Origin: a bacterium
GTDB lineage: Bacteria > Pseudomonadota > Gammaproteobacteria > Burkholderiales > Thiobacillaceae
Direction of reading: 5' to 3'
Assembly: GCA_009772925.1 (NCBI GenBank)
Contig: WOUQ01000009.1
Span: forward strand, 105,853-169,852
DNA length: 64,000 nt
Positions 8,803 through 15,890 of this stretch are shown piece by piece. The notes beneath the pieces are model-generated. The model made no database searches. It saw nothing but the letters and a program-made list of their open reading frames with translations, and was not told the DNA's origin. The number at the start of each line of letters is the position of its first letter. The first letter of the stretch is position 1. Made by a program: the position numbers and the translations under genes.

Positions 8803-9369
8803 ATGACCAGCGCACTCAACCCCAATCAGCAAGTCATCCTGGAGCACGCCGTACAACACAGCGGCGGCAAGATCGTCTGGTTTCCCGAGCACATCAAGGG
8901 CGGCGCCCGCGCCAAGGTGCTCGAGGCTTTGTTCAAACGCGCCCTGATCACGCCCGACGGCGATGACTGGGTGGTGGCCGCCGAGGGCTACGACGCCTTG
9001 GGCCTGCCCCGACCGGGCGCATTGCCACCAACCATCACGCTGGATGATCCGGAACTGGAGGCCGATGTCGCCAGTGCCGAGGCCAGTTGGCAACAACCTG
9101 CCAAAGACAAGCCGGTGCGCACCCGCGCCGACAGCAAACAGGCTCTGGTCATTGGCCTGCTTCAGCGCCCTGAGGGCGCCACCATCGCGCAGATCATGGA
9201 GGCCACGGGGTGGCAACAGCACACCGTGCGCGGGACCCTGGCCGGCACGCTCAAGAAGCGTTTGGGGCTGACCATCACATCAGCCAAGGAGGCCGGTGGT
9301 CAGCGCGTTTACCGCATCGAGTCCGCGTCCGCGGGCACCGCTACCGCTATCAATTCGGAGGCTGCATGA
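8803..9369 (+). CDS. DUF3489 domain phage protein
   Basis: 188 aa. The C-terminal segment (SKQALVIGLLQRPEGATIAQ, ATGWQQHTVRGTLAGTLKK, GLTITSAKEAGGQRVYRI) is the DUF3489 winged-helix-like domain found in phages and mobile elements. The N-terminal half also looks like a small wHTH (KVLEALFKRALITPDGDDWV). It probably binds DNA, but its target is unknown. It starts 7 bases after the previous stop, and its stop overlaps the next ATG. Confidence 0.8.
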   Translation: MTSALNPNQQVILEHAVQHSGGKIVWFPEHIKGGARAKVLEALFKRALITPDGDDWVVAAEGYDALGLPRPGALPPTITLDDPELEADVASAEASWQQPAKDKPVRTRADSKQALVIGLLQRPEGATIAQIMEATGWQQHTVRGTLAGTLKKRLGLTITSAKEAGGQRVYRIESASAGTATAINSEAA

Positions 9370-9725
9370 ACGCCCGCCCCAACTTGGCGCGCCTCGATGA
9401 ACTCGGGCAGCGCCTGGCCGACCAGGCGTTTCGCACCCTGATCAGCCTGTGCCCCGAAATCCGCAGCGCCAGCCCTGCGCGCCAGGAGGCGGTGTGTGCC
9501 GCGATGCGCGCCAAGGTGGCACCAAGCATCGATAGCCTACTCGAAGACGCGCGGCTCGCGCCCTGTTTGGCCGAGGCGGCGTTTCATAACGCTGTGCTCA
9601 CCCTGGCGCTGGCTGGCGTCGAAGCCTTGCAGGCCAAGACCCCCGGCCCCAAGTACCAATCCACTAGCCAAACTACATATCAAACCAGAAAGGCCCGTCA
9701 TGCCCAGCATGTCCATCACCATTGA
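9366..9725 (+). CDS. Small phage protein of unknown function
   Basis: 119 aa starting MNARPNLARLDELGQRLADQ; ATG 9366 overlaps the DUF3489 stop (ATGA). Mostly alpha-helical, ending in a His-rich tail (ARHAQHVHHH). The last 26 bases overlap the next gene in another frame, so the tail may be incidental. Its coupling to the DUF3489 gene suggests they act together. No recognised domain. Confidence 0.65.
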   Translation: MNARPNLARLDELGQRLADQAFRTLISLCPEIRSASPARQEAVCAAMRAKVAPSIDSLLEDARLAPCLAEAAFHNAVLTLALAGVEALQAKTPGPKYQSTSQTTYQTRKARHAQHVHHH

Positions 9726-10059
9726 ACGCACCCCGCTGACCCTCCAGTGGGAGGGCCAGGAGATTCAAGTCGAGCAGCTTGGCATCCGTCTGCCCTTTGC
9801 GCGCAAGCCCGAGAACCTCAAGGACATGAGCGCCAGCGGCGACTACCTCGTCTACGTCACCGAGACCCGGACCATGACGCCCGAGGAGTTCGATGGCTTT
9901 GCCGCCAACCTGCTGGTCTCGCGCGAATGGCTGGCGGGCAAGGGTGGCTATGTTGGCCAGGGACGTTTGTGCGTGGAAGTCCATGCTCCCGGTCGCCCGT
10001 ACCTCTATGTCGACCCGTCTGGCGGCGACTACGCCCGCTACGCGGCCCGGCTGGGCTAG
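9700..10059 (+). CDS. Small phage protein of unknown function
   Basis: 119 aa starting MPSMSITIERTPLTLQWEGQ, with GAAAGG six bases before ATG 9700. The composition suggests a mainly beta fold (WEGQEIQVEQLGIRLPF, YVTETRTMTPEEF). It overlaps the preceding gene by 26 bases. I recognise no family. Confidence 0.65.
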   Translation: MPSMSITIERTPLTLQWEGQEIQVEQLGIRLPFARKPENLKDMSASGDYLVYVTETRTMTPEEFDGFAANLLVSREWLAGKGGYVGQGRLCVEVHAPGRPYLYVDPSGGDYARYAARLG

Positions 10060-10089
10060 TGGCTGCGCCGCCACGCTGTTCATCTTCTT

Positions 10090-10163
10090 GCATCAAAGCC
10101 TTCGCTTTGCATCGCAGCAGCGCGTCAATGGGGTCGTCGCCCAACGATTGAAGGAGCCCCACC
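10090..10163 (+). promoter_or_regulatory. Conserved leader module, copy B
   Basis: The 104-base gap before the 87-aa gene holds AAAGCCTTCGCTTT (a small hairpin), CAGCGCGTCAATGG and GTCGTCGCCCA, then AAGGAG ahead of ATG 10164. The same blocks recur in copy C in the same order and in a weaker form in copy A. Confidence 0.5.
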
Positions 10164-10427
10164 ATGACCCTAGACATTGACACCCTGATGCGCCAGATGA
10201 CCGAACAAAAGGCCAAAGACGCCTTGCTCACCGCCCGGTCCACCCTGGAGCGCAGCCTGCGCGAGTTGGATCACTACATCGAGCGGCTCGACACGGCCGA
10301 GACGCCGCACGACAAATCACAGGTGATGAACTGGGCGCTCAACGCCCTGGCCTGCAACATCACGCCCAATCTGCGCCTGGACCTGATCGCCAACGCACAG
10401 GCCGAACTGGCCAGCGTCGCGAAATGA
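10164..10427 (+). CDS. Small helical phage protein of unknown function
   Basis: 87 aa (MTLDIDTLMRQMTEQKAKDA...), predicted fully alpha-helical with heptad-like spacing (LERSLRELDHYIERLDTAE), so possibly coiled-coil. AAGGAG lies 7 bases before the ATG. Preceded by leader copy B. No recognised family. Confidence 0.65.
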   Translation: MTLDIDTLMRQMTEQKAKDALLTARSTLERSLRELDHYIERLDTAETPHDKSQVMNWALNALACNITPNLRLDLIANAQAELASVAK

Positions 10428-10439
10428 TCACGCTCTCGA

Positions 10440-10519
10440 AAAATGATCGAGAAAGCCTTGGCTTCCATGCCCTACAGCGCGTCAATGGAGTCATCGCCCA
10501 CACAGACACGGAGCCGACG
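10440..10519 (+). promoter_or_regulatory. Conserved leader module, copy C
   Basis: Contains AAAGCCTTGGCTT (inverted repeat AAGCC/GGCTT), ACAGCGCGTCAATGG and GTCATCGCCCA, closely matching copy B. It lies in the 92-base gap before ATG 10520. Confidence 0.5.
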
Positions 10520-10894
10520 ATGACCACCACCCAGCAAGCAAAAATCCCCGCAACGCAAAATGAGTCGTGGGGCCTATTTGGGACCCTCGGCGAGCACGCC
10601 GAAGCCGCCTGGCCGATCGCGATGACGGCGATTTCGGACGCCACCTTCCAGCCCCTCGAATCGGTGCGCGCCTTCCTGGACAGCCGCCACGGTCGACACT
10701 TTGCCGACGATGTGTTGAACGGCCTGCACGCCGGATCGGACCTGCCTGATGCGATCCACGCCGCCACCCAGCGCTGGATGGGCTGGACCATCGGCCGCCT
10801 GACCAGCAAGCAGCACGGGATTCCCAAGGGGCTGCCCTACCTGACGGGCTTTGTGATTCACTGCGAGATCGTCGAAGAGGCCCTGGCCGACTGA
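10520..10894 (+). CDS. Phage protein of unknown function
   Basis: 124 aa starting MTTTQQAKIPATQNESWGLF. A longer frame begins upstream, but ATG 10520 follows a GGAG ribosome site and leader copy C. The segment ESVRAFLDSRHGRHFADDV followed by RWMGWTIGRLTSKQHGIPKG recalls small phage and plasmid proteins of unknown role. Its 3' end overlaps the convergent DUF7220 gene by 37 bases. Function not known. Confidence 0.65.
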   Translation: MTTTQQAKIPATQNESWGLFGTLGEHAEAAWPIAMTAISDATFQPLESVRAFLDSRHGRHFADDVLNGLHAGSDLPDAIHAATQRWMGWTIGRLTSKQHGIPKGLPYLTGFVIHCEIVEEALAD

Positions 10895-11106
10895 CGCACC
10901 CGCAGGGCTTCAAAGCCCCGGCGCAGCGCGTAGCTGCGCACGATCGAGACGGCCGTGAAGATCAAGCCGATCAGCAGGTTTTCGGTGACGGTAACGGCCA
11001 GGCCGAACAGCGGGAACACCGCCATCTGCGTGGCCACCGCCACGACATAACCCACCAGCACATTGGCCAGCGACTCCACCATGGACATCAGGCGCGACTG
11101 CTTCAT
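10858..11106 (-). CDS. DUF7220 family small membrane protein
   Basis: 82 aa with two predicted membrane segments (residues about 12-34 and 40-60) and a basic C-terminal tail (RSYALRRGFEALRVRQ). I recognise the N-terminal MKQSRLMSMVESLANVLVGY pattern as DUF7220, common in phages. It is coupled to the methyltransferase by ATGA. A two-segment membrane protein near an M15 endolysin could be a holin, but this is only a positional guess. Confidence 0.7.
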   Translation of the reverse strand: MKQSRLMSMVESLANVLVGYVVAVATQMAVFPLFGLAVTVTENLLIGLIFTAVSIVRSYALRRGFEALRVRQSARASSTISQ

Positions 11107-12395
11107 GCGTCGGCCTCCGCTGCATCAGTCGTGACAGCCACACCTGCCAAAGCCGCCAAGTCGTTGAACTTCACTGCGTCAGCTTCCCGGTAGGCTTCTT
11201 GCCCGCTCCAGTCCTGCCAACGGCGCACGATCACGTCCACGTACTTGGGGTCGAGCTCGATCAGCCAGCCGATGCGGCCGGATTTTTCAGCGGCGATGAG
11301 GGTGGTGCCAGAACCGCCAAACGGGTCCAGCACGATGTCCCCTGGACGGCTGGAATTGCGAATCGCGCGCTCGACCAATTCCACCGGCTTCATGGTCGGG
11401 TGCAAGTCGTTCTTCTGCGGCTTCTTGATGTTCCAGACATCGCCCTGGTCGCGATCCCCGCACCAGTGGCGATTCTCTCCTTCGGGCCAGCCGTAGAGGA
11501 TGGGCTCGTACTGGCGCTGGTAGTCGGCGCGGCCAAGTGTGAAGGTGTTCTTGGCCCAGATGATGAAGGTAGACCACTTGCCCCCGGCAGCACGGAAAGC
11601 CTGCTGCAGCGTGTCCAGTTCGCTGGACGACATGGCGATGTAGGTGGCGCCTGCACAACGCTCCAGCATCGGCGTCAATGCCGCCAGCAAGAAATCGTAG
11701 AAACCATCACCCAGGTTGTCGTTCAGGATCGGACGGTCCTTGCCACGCATCTTGTCCTTCGCACTGTTGGCGTAGTCCACGTTGTACGGTGGATCGGTGA
11801 AGACCATGTCGGCCTGGGCATCGGCCATCAGCAGCTCGTAACTCTTGGGGTCAGTGGCATCGCCACACACCAGGCGGTGATTGCCCAGCTCCCAAACATC
11901 GCCAGGGCGGGAGATCAGGGTGGCCGACACATCGGGAACGGCATCGTCATCCGTCTGGCCATCGACCGTGGTCTCCTCGCCAGCCATGATTTCGGCCAGC
12001 GTGTCGGCATCGAAGCCGGTGATGTCCAGGTTGAAGCCATCTTCCTGCAAGGACTGCAGTTCGATGCGCAGCATGGCGTCGTCCCACCCAGCGTTCTCGG
12101 CGATGCGGTTGTCCGCAATGATGAGGGCACGTCGCTGGGTGGGCGTCAGGTGATCGAGCACGACCACTGGCACGGTATCCAGACCGAGCTTTTGTGCAGC
12201 GGCCAGCCGTCCGTGACCGGCGACAATCACGCCATCGGATCCCGCCAGGATGGGATTGGTAAAGCCGAACTCGACGATGGATGCCGCGATCTGTGCCACC
12301 TGCTCTTCGGAGTGGGTCCGGGCGTTGCGGGCGTAGGGCACGAGCTTGGCAGTCGGCCAGCGTTCGATGTGGGTAGAGAGCCAGGGTTCAGACAT
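11103..12395 (-). CDS. ParB-domain DNA methyltransferase (DPPY type)
   Basis: 430 aa from ATG 12395, which overlaps the end of the M15 gene. Residues 1-110 form a ParB/Sulfiredoxin-like domain (VIVAGHGRLAAAQKL); residues about 165-395 form a beta-class methyltransferase with motif IV DPPY at 201-204 and motif I DPFGGSGTT at 357-365. DPPY suggests N6-adenine (or N4-cytosine) methylation. No restriction gene is adjacent, so it is an orphan phage enzyme, likely protecting phage DNA or controlling gene expression. Confidence 0.9.
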   Translation of the reverse strand: MSEPWLSTHIERWPTAKLVPYARNARTHSEEQVAQIAASIVEFGFTNPILAGSDGVIVAGHGRLAAAQKLGLDTVPVVVLDHLTPTQRRALIIADNRIAENAGWDDAMLRIELQSLQEDGFNLDITGFDADTLAEIMAGEETTVDGQTDDDAVPDVSATLISRPGDVWELGNHRLVCGDATDPKSYELLMADAQADMVFTDPPYNVDYANSAKDKMRGKDRPILNDNLGDGFYDFLLAALTPMLERCAGATYIAMSSSELDTLQQAFRAAGGKWSTFIIWAKNTFTLGRADYQRQYEPILYGWPEGENRHWCGDRDQGDVWNIKKPQKNDLHPTMKPVELVERAIRNSSRPGDIVLDPFGGSGTTLIAAEKSGRIGWLIELDPKYVDVIVRRWQDWSGQEAYREADAVKFNDLAALAGVAVTTDAAEADA

Positions 12396-12837
12396 GGACC
12401 AGCCCCGCTTCGTAGATGGTCTTGCCCTGCGCCAGCTTGGCCGTGAGCAACTGGGTGCGCTCATTTGAGATCGCCACTGCCAGATGGGTCCAACGTCCGA
12501 ACTCGTGAATGATCTGCACGCAGGGCAGCTTCAACTGGTGGGCGGCCTGGCATACGAGCAACGGCTTCATGCCTGGCACGATGAGGTCCGCCGCACGCCC
12601 TTGCATGTGGTGGCTGGTCGGACTGCCGCCGATCGCGCGGTTCAATGCCGGCGAGCGGTAGCCGGAGGTGATCACCACCGGACGCTTGAGGTGAACGCGC
12701 AGCGGCTGCAGTACCGACTGACACAGCCGACGCAAGTTCTCGATGACCTCGGGTGTGGGCTCGTTGGCAATGCCACGGCGAGCCGCCGTTTCTGAGACCA
12801 GAAACTCGGCCAGTTCGAAATGTTCAGACAGTTGCAT
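12388..12837 (-). CDS. M15 family peptidase (probable endolysin)
   Basis: 149 aa from ATG 12837. The zinc site is complete: Ser75-x-His77 with Gly80, Ala82 and Asp84 (the SxHxxGxAxD motif), and His118 in WTHLAV. This is the D,D-carboxypeptidase/endopeptidase fold used by phages to cut peptidoglycan cross-links. No signal peptide is seen, so a holin would be needed. Unusually, it lies between two methyltransferase genes, overlapping both, rather than beside tail genes. Confidence 0.88.
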   Translation of the reverse strand: MQLSEHFELAEFLVSETAARRGIANEPTPEVIENLRRLCQSVLQPLRVHLKRPVVITSGYRSPALNRAIGGSPTSHHMQGRAADLIVPGMKPLLVCQAAHQLKLPCVQIIHEFGRWTHLAVAISNERTQLLTAKLAQGKTIYEAGLVHV

Positions 12838-14248
12838 GTTCGATCTCTTGTCGATGCTCGGCTTTGCGTTGTTGAGCAACAACCTCAAAGGGTTCTCCGG
12901 TGGCGGCCAGGGTGACCGGCACGCCAGGGAAGTTCTGTTGGAAACGGAGCAGCGCCACGTCGACGTACTCGGGTGCGATCTCCACCGCGCGGCCCATGCG
13001 ACCGGTGCGTTGGGCGGCCATCAGCGTGGTGCCGCTGCCGCCAAAGGGCTCAAACACGATCTCGCCTTCATCGGTGTACGCCTCAATGACCTGCACCGGC
13101 AACGTCACCGGAAAGACGGCCGGGTGATCGATGTCCTTGCCGATCTTTCCCTTGTGGCGCATGACCCGGATGACCGAGTCGGGGATGCGGTGGTCCTGGG
13201 TCGGTTGACCGGCAGCGGTCCAGCCGTTGACCTGGCCATCCTTGCCGCGCATCGCAGTCGAGGATCCGTCAGCGCGCAGGTGCGTTTCCTGGCCGGCGAA
13301 CTTGCAGGGCACCGTCTTGTTGGGTTTGCGCGTTTGCCGGTTGAAGTGGAAGATGAATTCAAAGCTCGGCGCCAGACGCCCCTGCCAGTCGCCGGGCATC
13401 CCTGGCCCCTGGTCCCAGACGTACCAGGCAAACCGCCGCCAGCCTTGGCTGCGCATCCAGTCGAGCCATGCGTCCCAATACGGGATGAACTCGTTGTCGC
13501 GGTGGATCAGCCCGAGGTTGACCAGCACTTGGCCATCGGCGGCCATGGGCACTTGCGCGAACACGCCGCGCATCAGGCCATCCCAGTCGGCAATGCCGCC
13601 AGAGGTGTAGTCGCGCTGGTTGCCGTAAGGGGGCGAGGTGAAACACAGGCTGGCCTGCTCGCCCTGCATCAAGGTGGCGACCACGGATGGGTCGCTGGCA
13701 TCGCCGCAGATCAGGCGGTGCTGGCCCAGTTGCCAGACATCCCCTGGTCGGGAGATCGGCTGCTTGGGTGGTTCGGGAACGTCGCTTTCCTCATCGGCAT
13801 CCGACTCATCTCCAGACTCGCTGCCTTCACCATCACCCAAGTCGGCCAGCATCTTGGCCAGCTCATCATCGTCGAATCCGGTGAGCAGCAGGTCGTATCC
13901 GGCCTCGGATAACTCGGCCAGTTCAAGCGCCAGCAACTCGTCGTCCCACCCGGCGTCCAGCGCCAGGCGGTTGTCGGCGATCACGTAGGCGCGCTTTTGT
14001 GCCGGGGTGAGGTGGCCCAGTTCAATGACCGGGACCTCGGGCAACTCCAGCTTACGCGCAGCGGCCAAGCGACCGTGACCGGCGATGATGCCGTTGTCGC
14101 CATCGACCAGGATGGGTTGCGTCCAGCCAAACTCCACGATGCTGGCCGCGATCTTGGCGATCTGGACTGGCGAATGCGTGCGCGGATTGCGCGCGTAAGG
14201 CAGCAGCGCATCGATCGGCCGGTATTCGATCTGCAGGTTTGGCGTCAT
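12824..14248 (-). CDS. ParB-domain DNA methyltransferase (SPPY type)
   Basis: 474 aa. A ParB-like domain (residues 1-120, GIIAGHGRLAAARKL), an acidic linker (138-160) and a beta-class methyltransferase with motif IV TSPPY at 204-208 and FEPFGGSGTT at 399-408. SPPY is typical of N4-cytosine enzymes, so this likely differs in chemistry from the DPPY paralogue downstream. The two share ParB domains and may be an old duplication. A terminator-like hairpin lies just before its ATG. Confidence 0.9.
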   Translation of the reverse strand: MTPNLQIEYRPIDALLPYARNPRTHSPVQIAKIAASIVEFGWTQPILVDGDNGIIAGHGRLAAARKLELPEVPVIELGHLTPAQKRAYVIADNRLALDAGWDDELLALELAELSEAGYDLLLTGFDDDELAKMLADLGDGEGSESGDESDADEESDVPEPPKQPISRPGDVWQLGQHRLICGDASDPSVVATLMQGEQASLCFTSPPYGNQRDYTSGGIADWDGLMRGVFAQVPMAADGQVLVNLGLIHRDNEFIPYWDAWLDWMRSQGWRRFAWYVWDQGPGMPGDWQGRLAPSFEFIFHFNRQTRKPNKTVPCKFAGQETHLRADGSSTAMRGKDGQVNGWTAAGQPTQDHRIPDSVIRVMRHKGKIGKDIDHPAVFPVTLPVQVIEAYTDEGEIVFEPFGGSGTTLMAAQRTGRMGRAVEIAPEYVDVALLRFQQNFPGVPVTLAATGEPFEVVAQQRKAEHRQEIEHATV

Positions 14249-14251
14249 GGA

Positions 14252-14288
14252 ATTGAAAAACCCGCCGAGCGTTGCCGCCGGGCGGGTT
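14252..14288 (-). terminator. Terminator-like hairpin just upstream of the SPPY methyltransferase
   Basis: Stem AACCCGCC/GGCGGGTT (14259-14266 with 14281-14288), then TTTTTC on the minus strand. It ends only a few bases before ATG 14248, so it may act as an attenuator or isolate the early block from upstream transcription. Confidence 0.55.
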
Positions 14289-14678
14289 GGAAATATTCAG
14301 GGGGTGGTAACTGTCTGGGGTGGTGGTAACCACAGGCCGGTAACCTGGCCGGGTGGTAACCTGTTTTTCAGGGCAGACGCTATCGAAATCTCGCGCTGTT
14401 GCCCCCCGCATACCGTTTTGGCCAGGAAGGACCCGTCGATTGGCCGCAGGACTCCACATTCATCTTATTGGCATCAGCCATCAGGCGTTTGCATCACTTC
14501 GCATCTGTCGGGGTGCAAGGTTGCAGTCGGAAGATCACGCCCGCTGCTCACACCGCTGTCCTGACCATAGCTGAAACTGTAGGCCGAAACCGGGCAAAAC
14601 GCGACAGGGGGTGTTTTGGCATCTGTCATCACCATCCCGCACCACCCCGCCCCCGCCATCGATTTGCCGCGACTTCAC
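14289..14678. repeat. Intergenic region with clustered GGTAAC repeats
   Basis: This gap carries no convincing gene. GGTAAC occurs at 14306, 14325, 14339 and 14355, spaced 19, 14 and 16 bases apart; three copies are GGTAACC, fitting the palindrome GGTNACC. Such a cluster looks like binding sites for a repressor or ParB-like protein. The remaining stretch to 14678 shows no structure I can name. Confidence 0.5.
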
Positions 14679-15071
14679 TCAGTGCCCCTTGTTCAGGTGC
14701 AAGGTGACCAGATGGATGGCTGCGTCGTACCGCCGCTGCGCAGTGCGAGCCGCGCAGGCAAAGCGCCGACCGATCTGCTCCCAGCGATACCGGTTCGAAC
14801 GCATCCACACCAGATGCCGCTGCTCCACCTCCAGCCACTGCACCCAGCGCATGGTCTCGAGCATCCGCTCCACGGCTTGGGGACTGGGGGGCATGGGCCG
14901 GTACAGCCGCTCGGGATCGGGGTAGCGCTCGGGCACCTGCATGGCCAAGGTCATCCACGGGTTGAAGTAGCCGCCCGGTCTGACCCGGGGCAGCTTGTGT
15001 GCAATCTCGGCAGCCTCAGCAAACCGGGCGGCCACATCGTCCACAGTCCATTCGGTTCTGGCCTCAGTCAT
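14679..15071 (-). CDS. DUF6362 family phage protein
   Basis: 130 aa from ATG 15071. The N-terminus WTVDDVAARFAEAAEIAHKL and the later RHLVWMRSNRYRWEQIGRRF and CAARTAQRRYDAAI segments fit DUF6362, a phage family with a helix-turn-helix-like C-terminal part (the pattern RWEQIGRRFACAARTAQRRY resembles a sigma-region-4 helix pair). It may be a DNA-binding regulator. Its ATG overlaps the stop of the upstream 69-aa gene. Confidence 0.75.
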   Translation of the reverse strand: MTEARTEWTVDDVAARFAEAAEIAHKLPRVRPGGYFNPWMTLAMQVPERYPDPERLYRPMPPSPQAVERMLETMRWVQWLEVEQRHLVWMRSNRYRWEQIGRRFACAARTAQRRYDAAIHLVTLHLNKGH

Positions 15072-15273
15072 GGCGCTTGCCTCCCTCGCCGTACAGACGT
15101 CCCCCCAGACGGCGCACGAATTCCTTCTCAACCCAGTCGAGCCGTTCGTCGTGCTCGCTGACCACCAGGATGTGATCCGTGCGCCAGCCCTCGCGTTTGA
15201 CCGCGTCCAGATCCGGCGTGGTGGGCTGCAGATTACCCAGGGGGCAGCGGTAGCGGTATTGCGGCACTTTCAT
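15064..15273 (-). CDS. Small conserved phage protein of unknown function
   Basis: 69 aa from ATG 15273 (MKVPQYRYRCPLGNLQPTTP...). It contains a WVEKEFVRRLGGRLYG segment and overlaps the DUF6362 gene by 8 bases; the RuvC-like gene stops one base before it. A longer frame extends upstream over the RuvC-like gene but is a shadow. The tight packing and overlap support its being real. Function unknown. Confidence 0.65.
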   Translation of the reverse strand: MKVPQYRYRCPLGNLQPTTPDLDAVKREGWRTDHILVVSEHDERLDWVEKEFVRRLGGRLYGEGGKRHD

Positions 15274-15274
15274 G

Positions 15275-15748
15275 TCACACCCCCTCCGTGGCCATCTCAC
15301 GGGCCAGGTACAGCAAGGCGATGGCGTCAGCCTCGTTGTCGTCGGTCGGGGCATGTCCACGCGCACGGACAGATGCCACCATTTCGTCCTTGCTGGCGTT
15401 ACCTTTACCCGTGGCGTGCTTCTTGATCGTGCCGACCGGAATGCCCTGGTAGGGAATCTGGTGGTGCTCGCACCAGGCAGTGAGCTGTCCCATGAATCCG
15501 CCGTAGGCATGGGCCGCGTCAACACCAACGTGGCGGCGGACCTCTTCGAAGACGACTTGGTCGATGCCGTCATTGCACTGCTTGATGTCGGTGAGCCAGC
15601 GCTTGAACCGCAGAAAGCGCATGCCGCCGCCTTCGAAGCGTTGGGGTTTGAAGGATTGGCTGCCACTGGTGATGCTGCCGTCACGGCTGGTCAGTGCCCA
15701 GCCGGTTTGTGTGCCCAGATCAAGGGCGAAGATGGTCATTGTGTTCAT
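15275..15748 (-). CDS. RuvC-like Holliday junction resolvase
   Basis: 157 aa with an RNase H-fold active site: Asp10 in ALDLGTQTG, Glu68/Glu69 in VVFEEV and the C-terminal acidic pair in DDNEADAIA (residues 136-141). It likely resolves branched intermediates from phage recombination or replication before packaging. It is read away from a 142-base gap with a large inverted repeat. Clearly shorter than host RuvC (about 175 aa) and lacking its typical C-terminus. Confidence 0.85.
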   Translation of the reverse strand: MNTMTIFALDLGTQTGWALTSRDGSITSGSQSFKPQRFEGGGMRFLRFKRWLTDIKQCNDGIDQVVFEEVRRHVGVDAAHAYGGFMGQLTAWCEHHQIPYQGIPVGTIKKHATGKGNASKDEMVASVRARGHAPTDDNEADAIALLYLAREMATEGV

Positions 15749-15890
15749 TGGTCACTCCATGCGTTTTTGGCATCTGGTGACCGAAGGTGACCCGTTTCTC
15801 GTTATCCGCTCGCGCCTGCGCACGTACACGTGTAGAGAGATAACGATATGCCGGTCACTTTCGGTCACCCACTGGGGTCTGTCGATTCGG
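15749..15890. repeat. Nested inverted repeats, candidate phage replication origin
   Basis: Outer 17-base arms at 15776-15792 and 15853-15869 match at 16 of 17 positions. Exactly 7 bases inside each lies a 7-base arm, CGTTATC (15800-15806) and GATAACG (15839-15845). ACACGTGT sits near the centre. The arms are built of GGTGACC-type units. The site adjoins the primase-helicase gene, as origins of D5/P4-type systems often do. Origin function is inferred. Confidence 0.6.
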
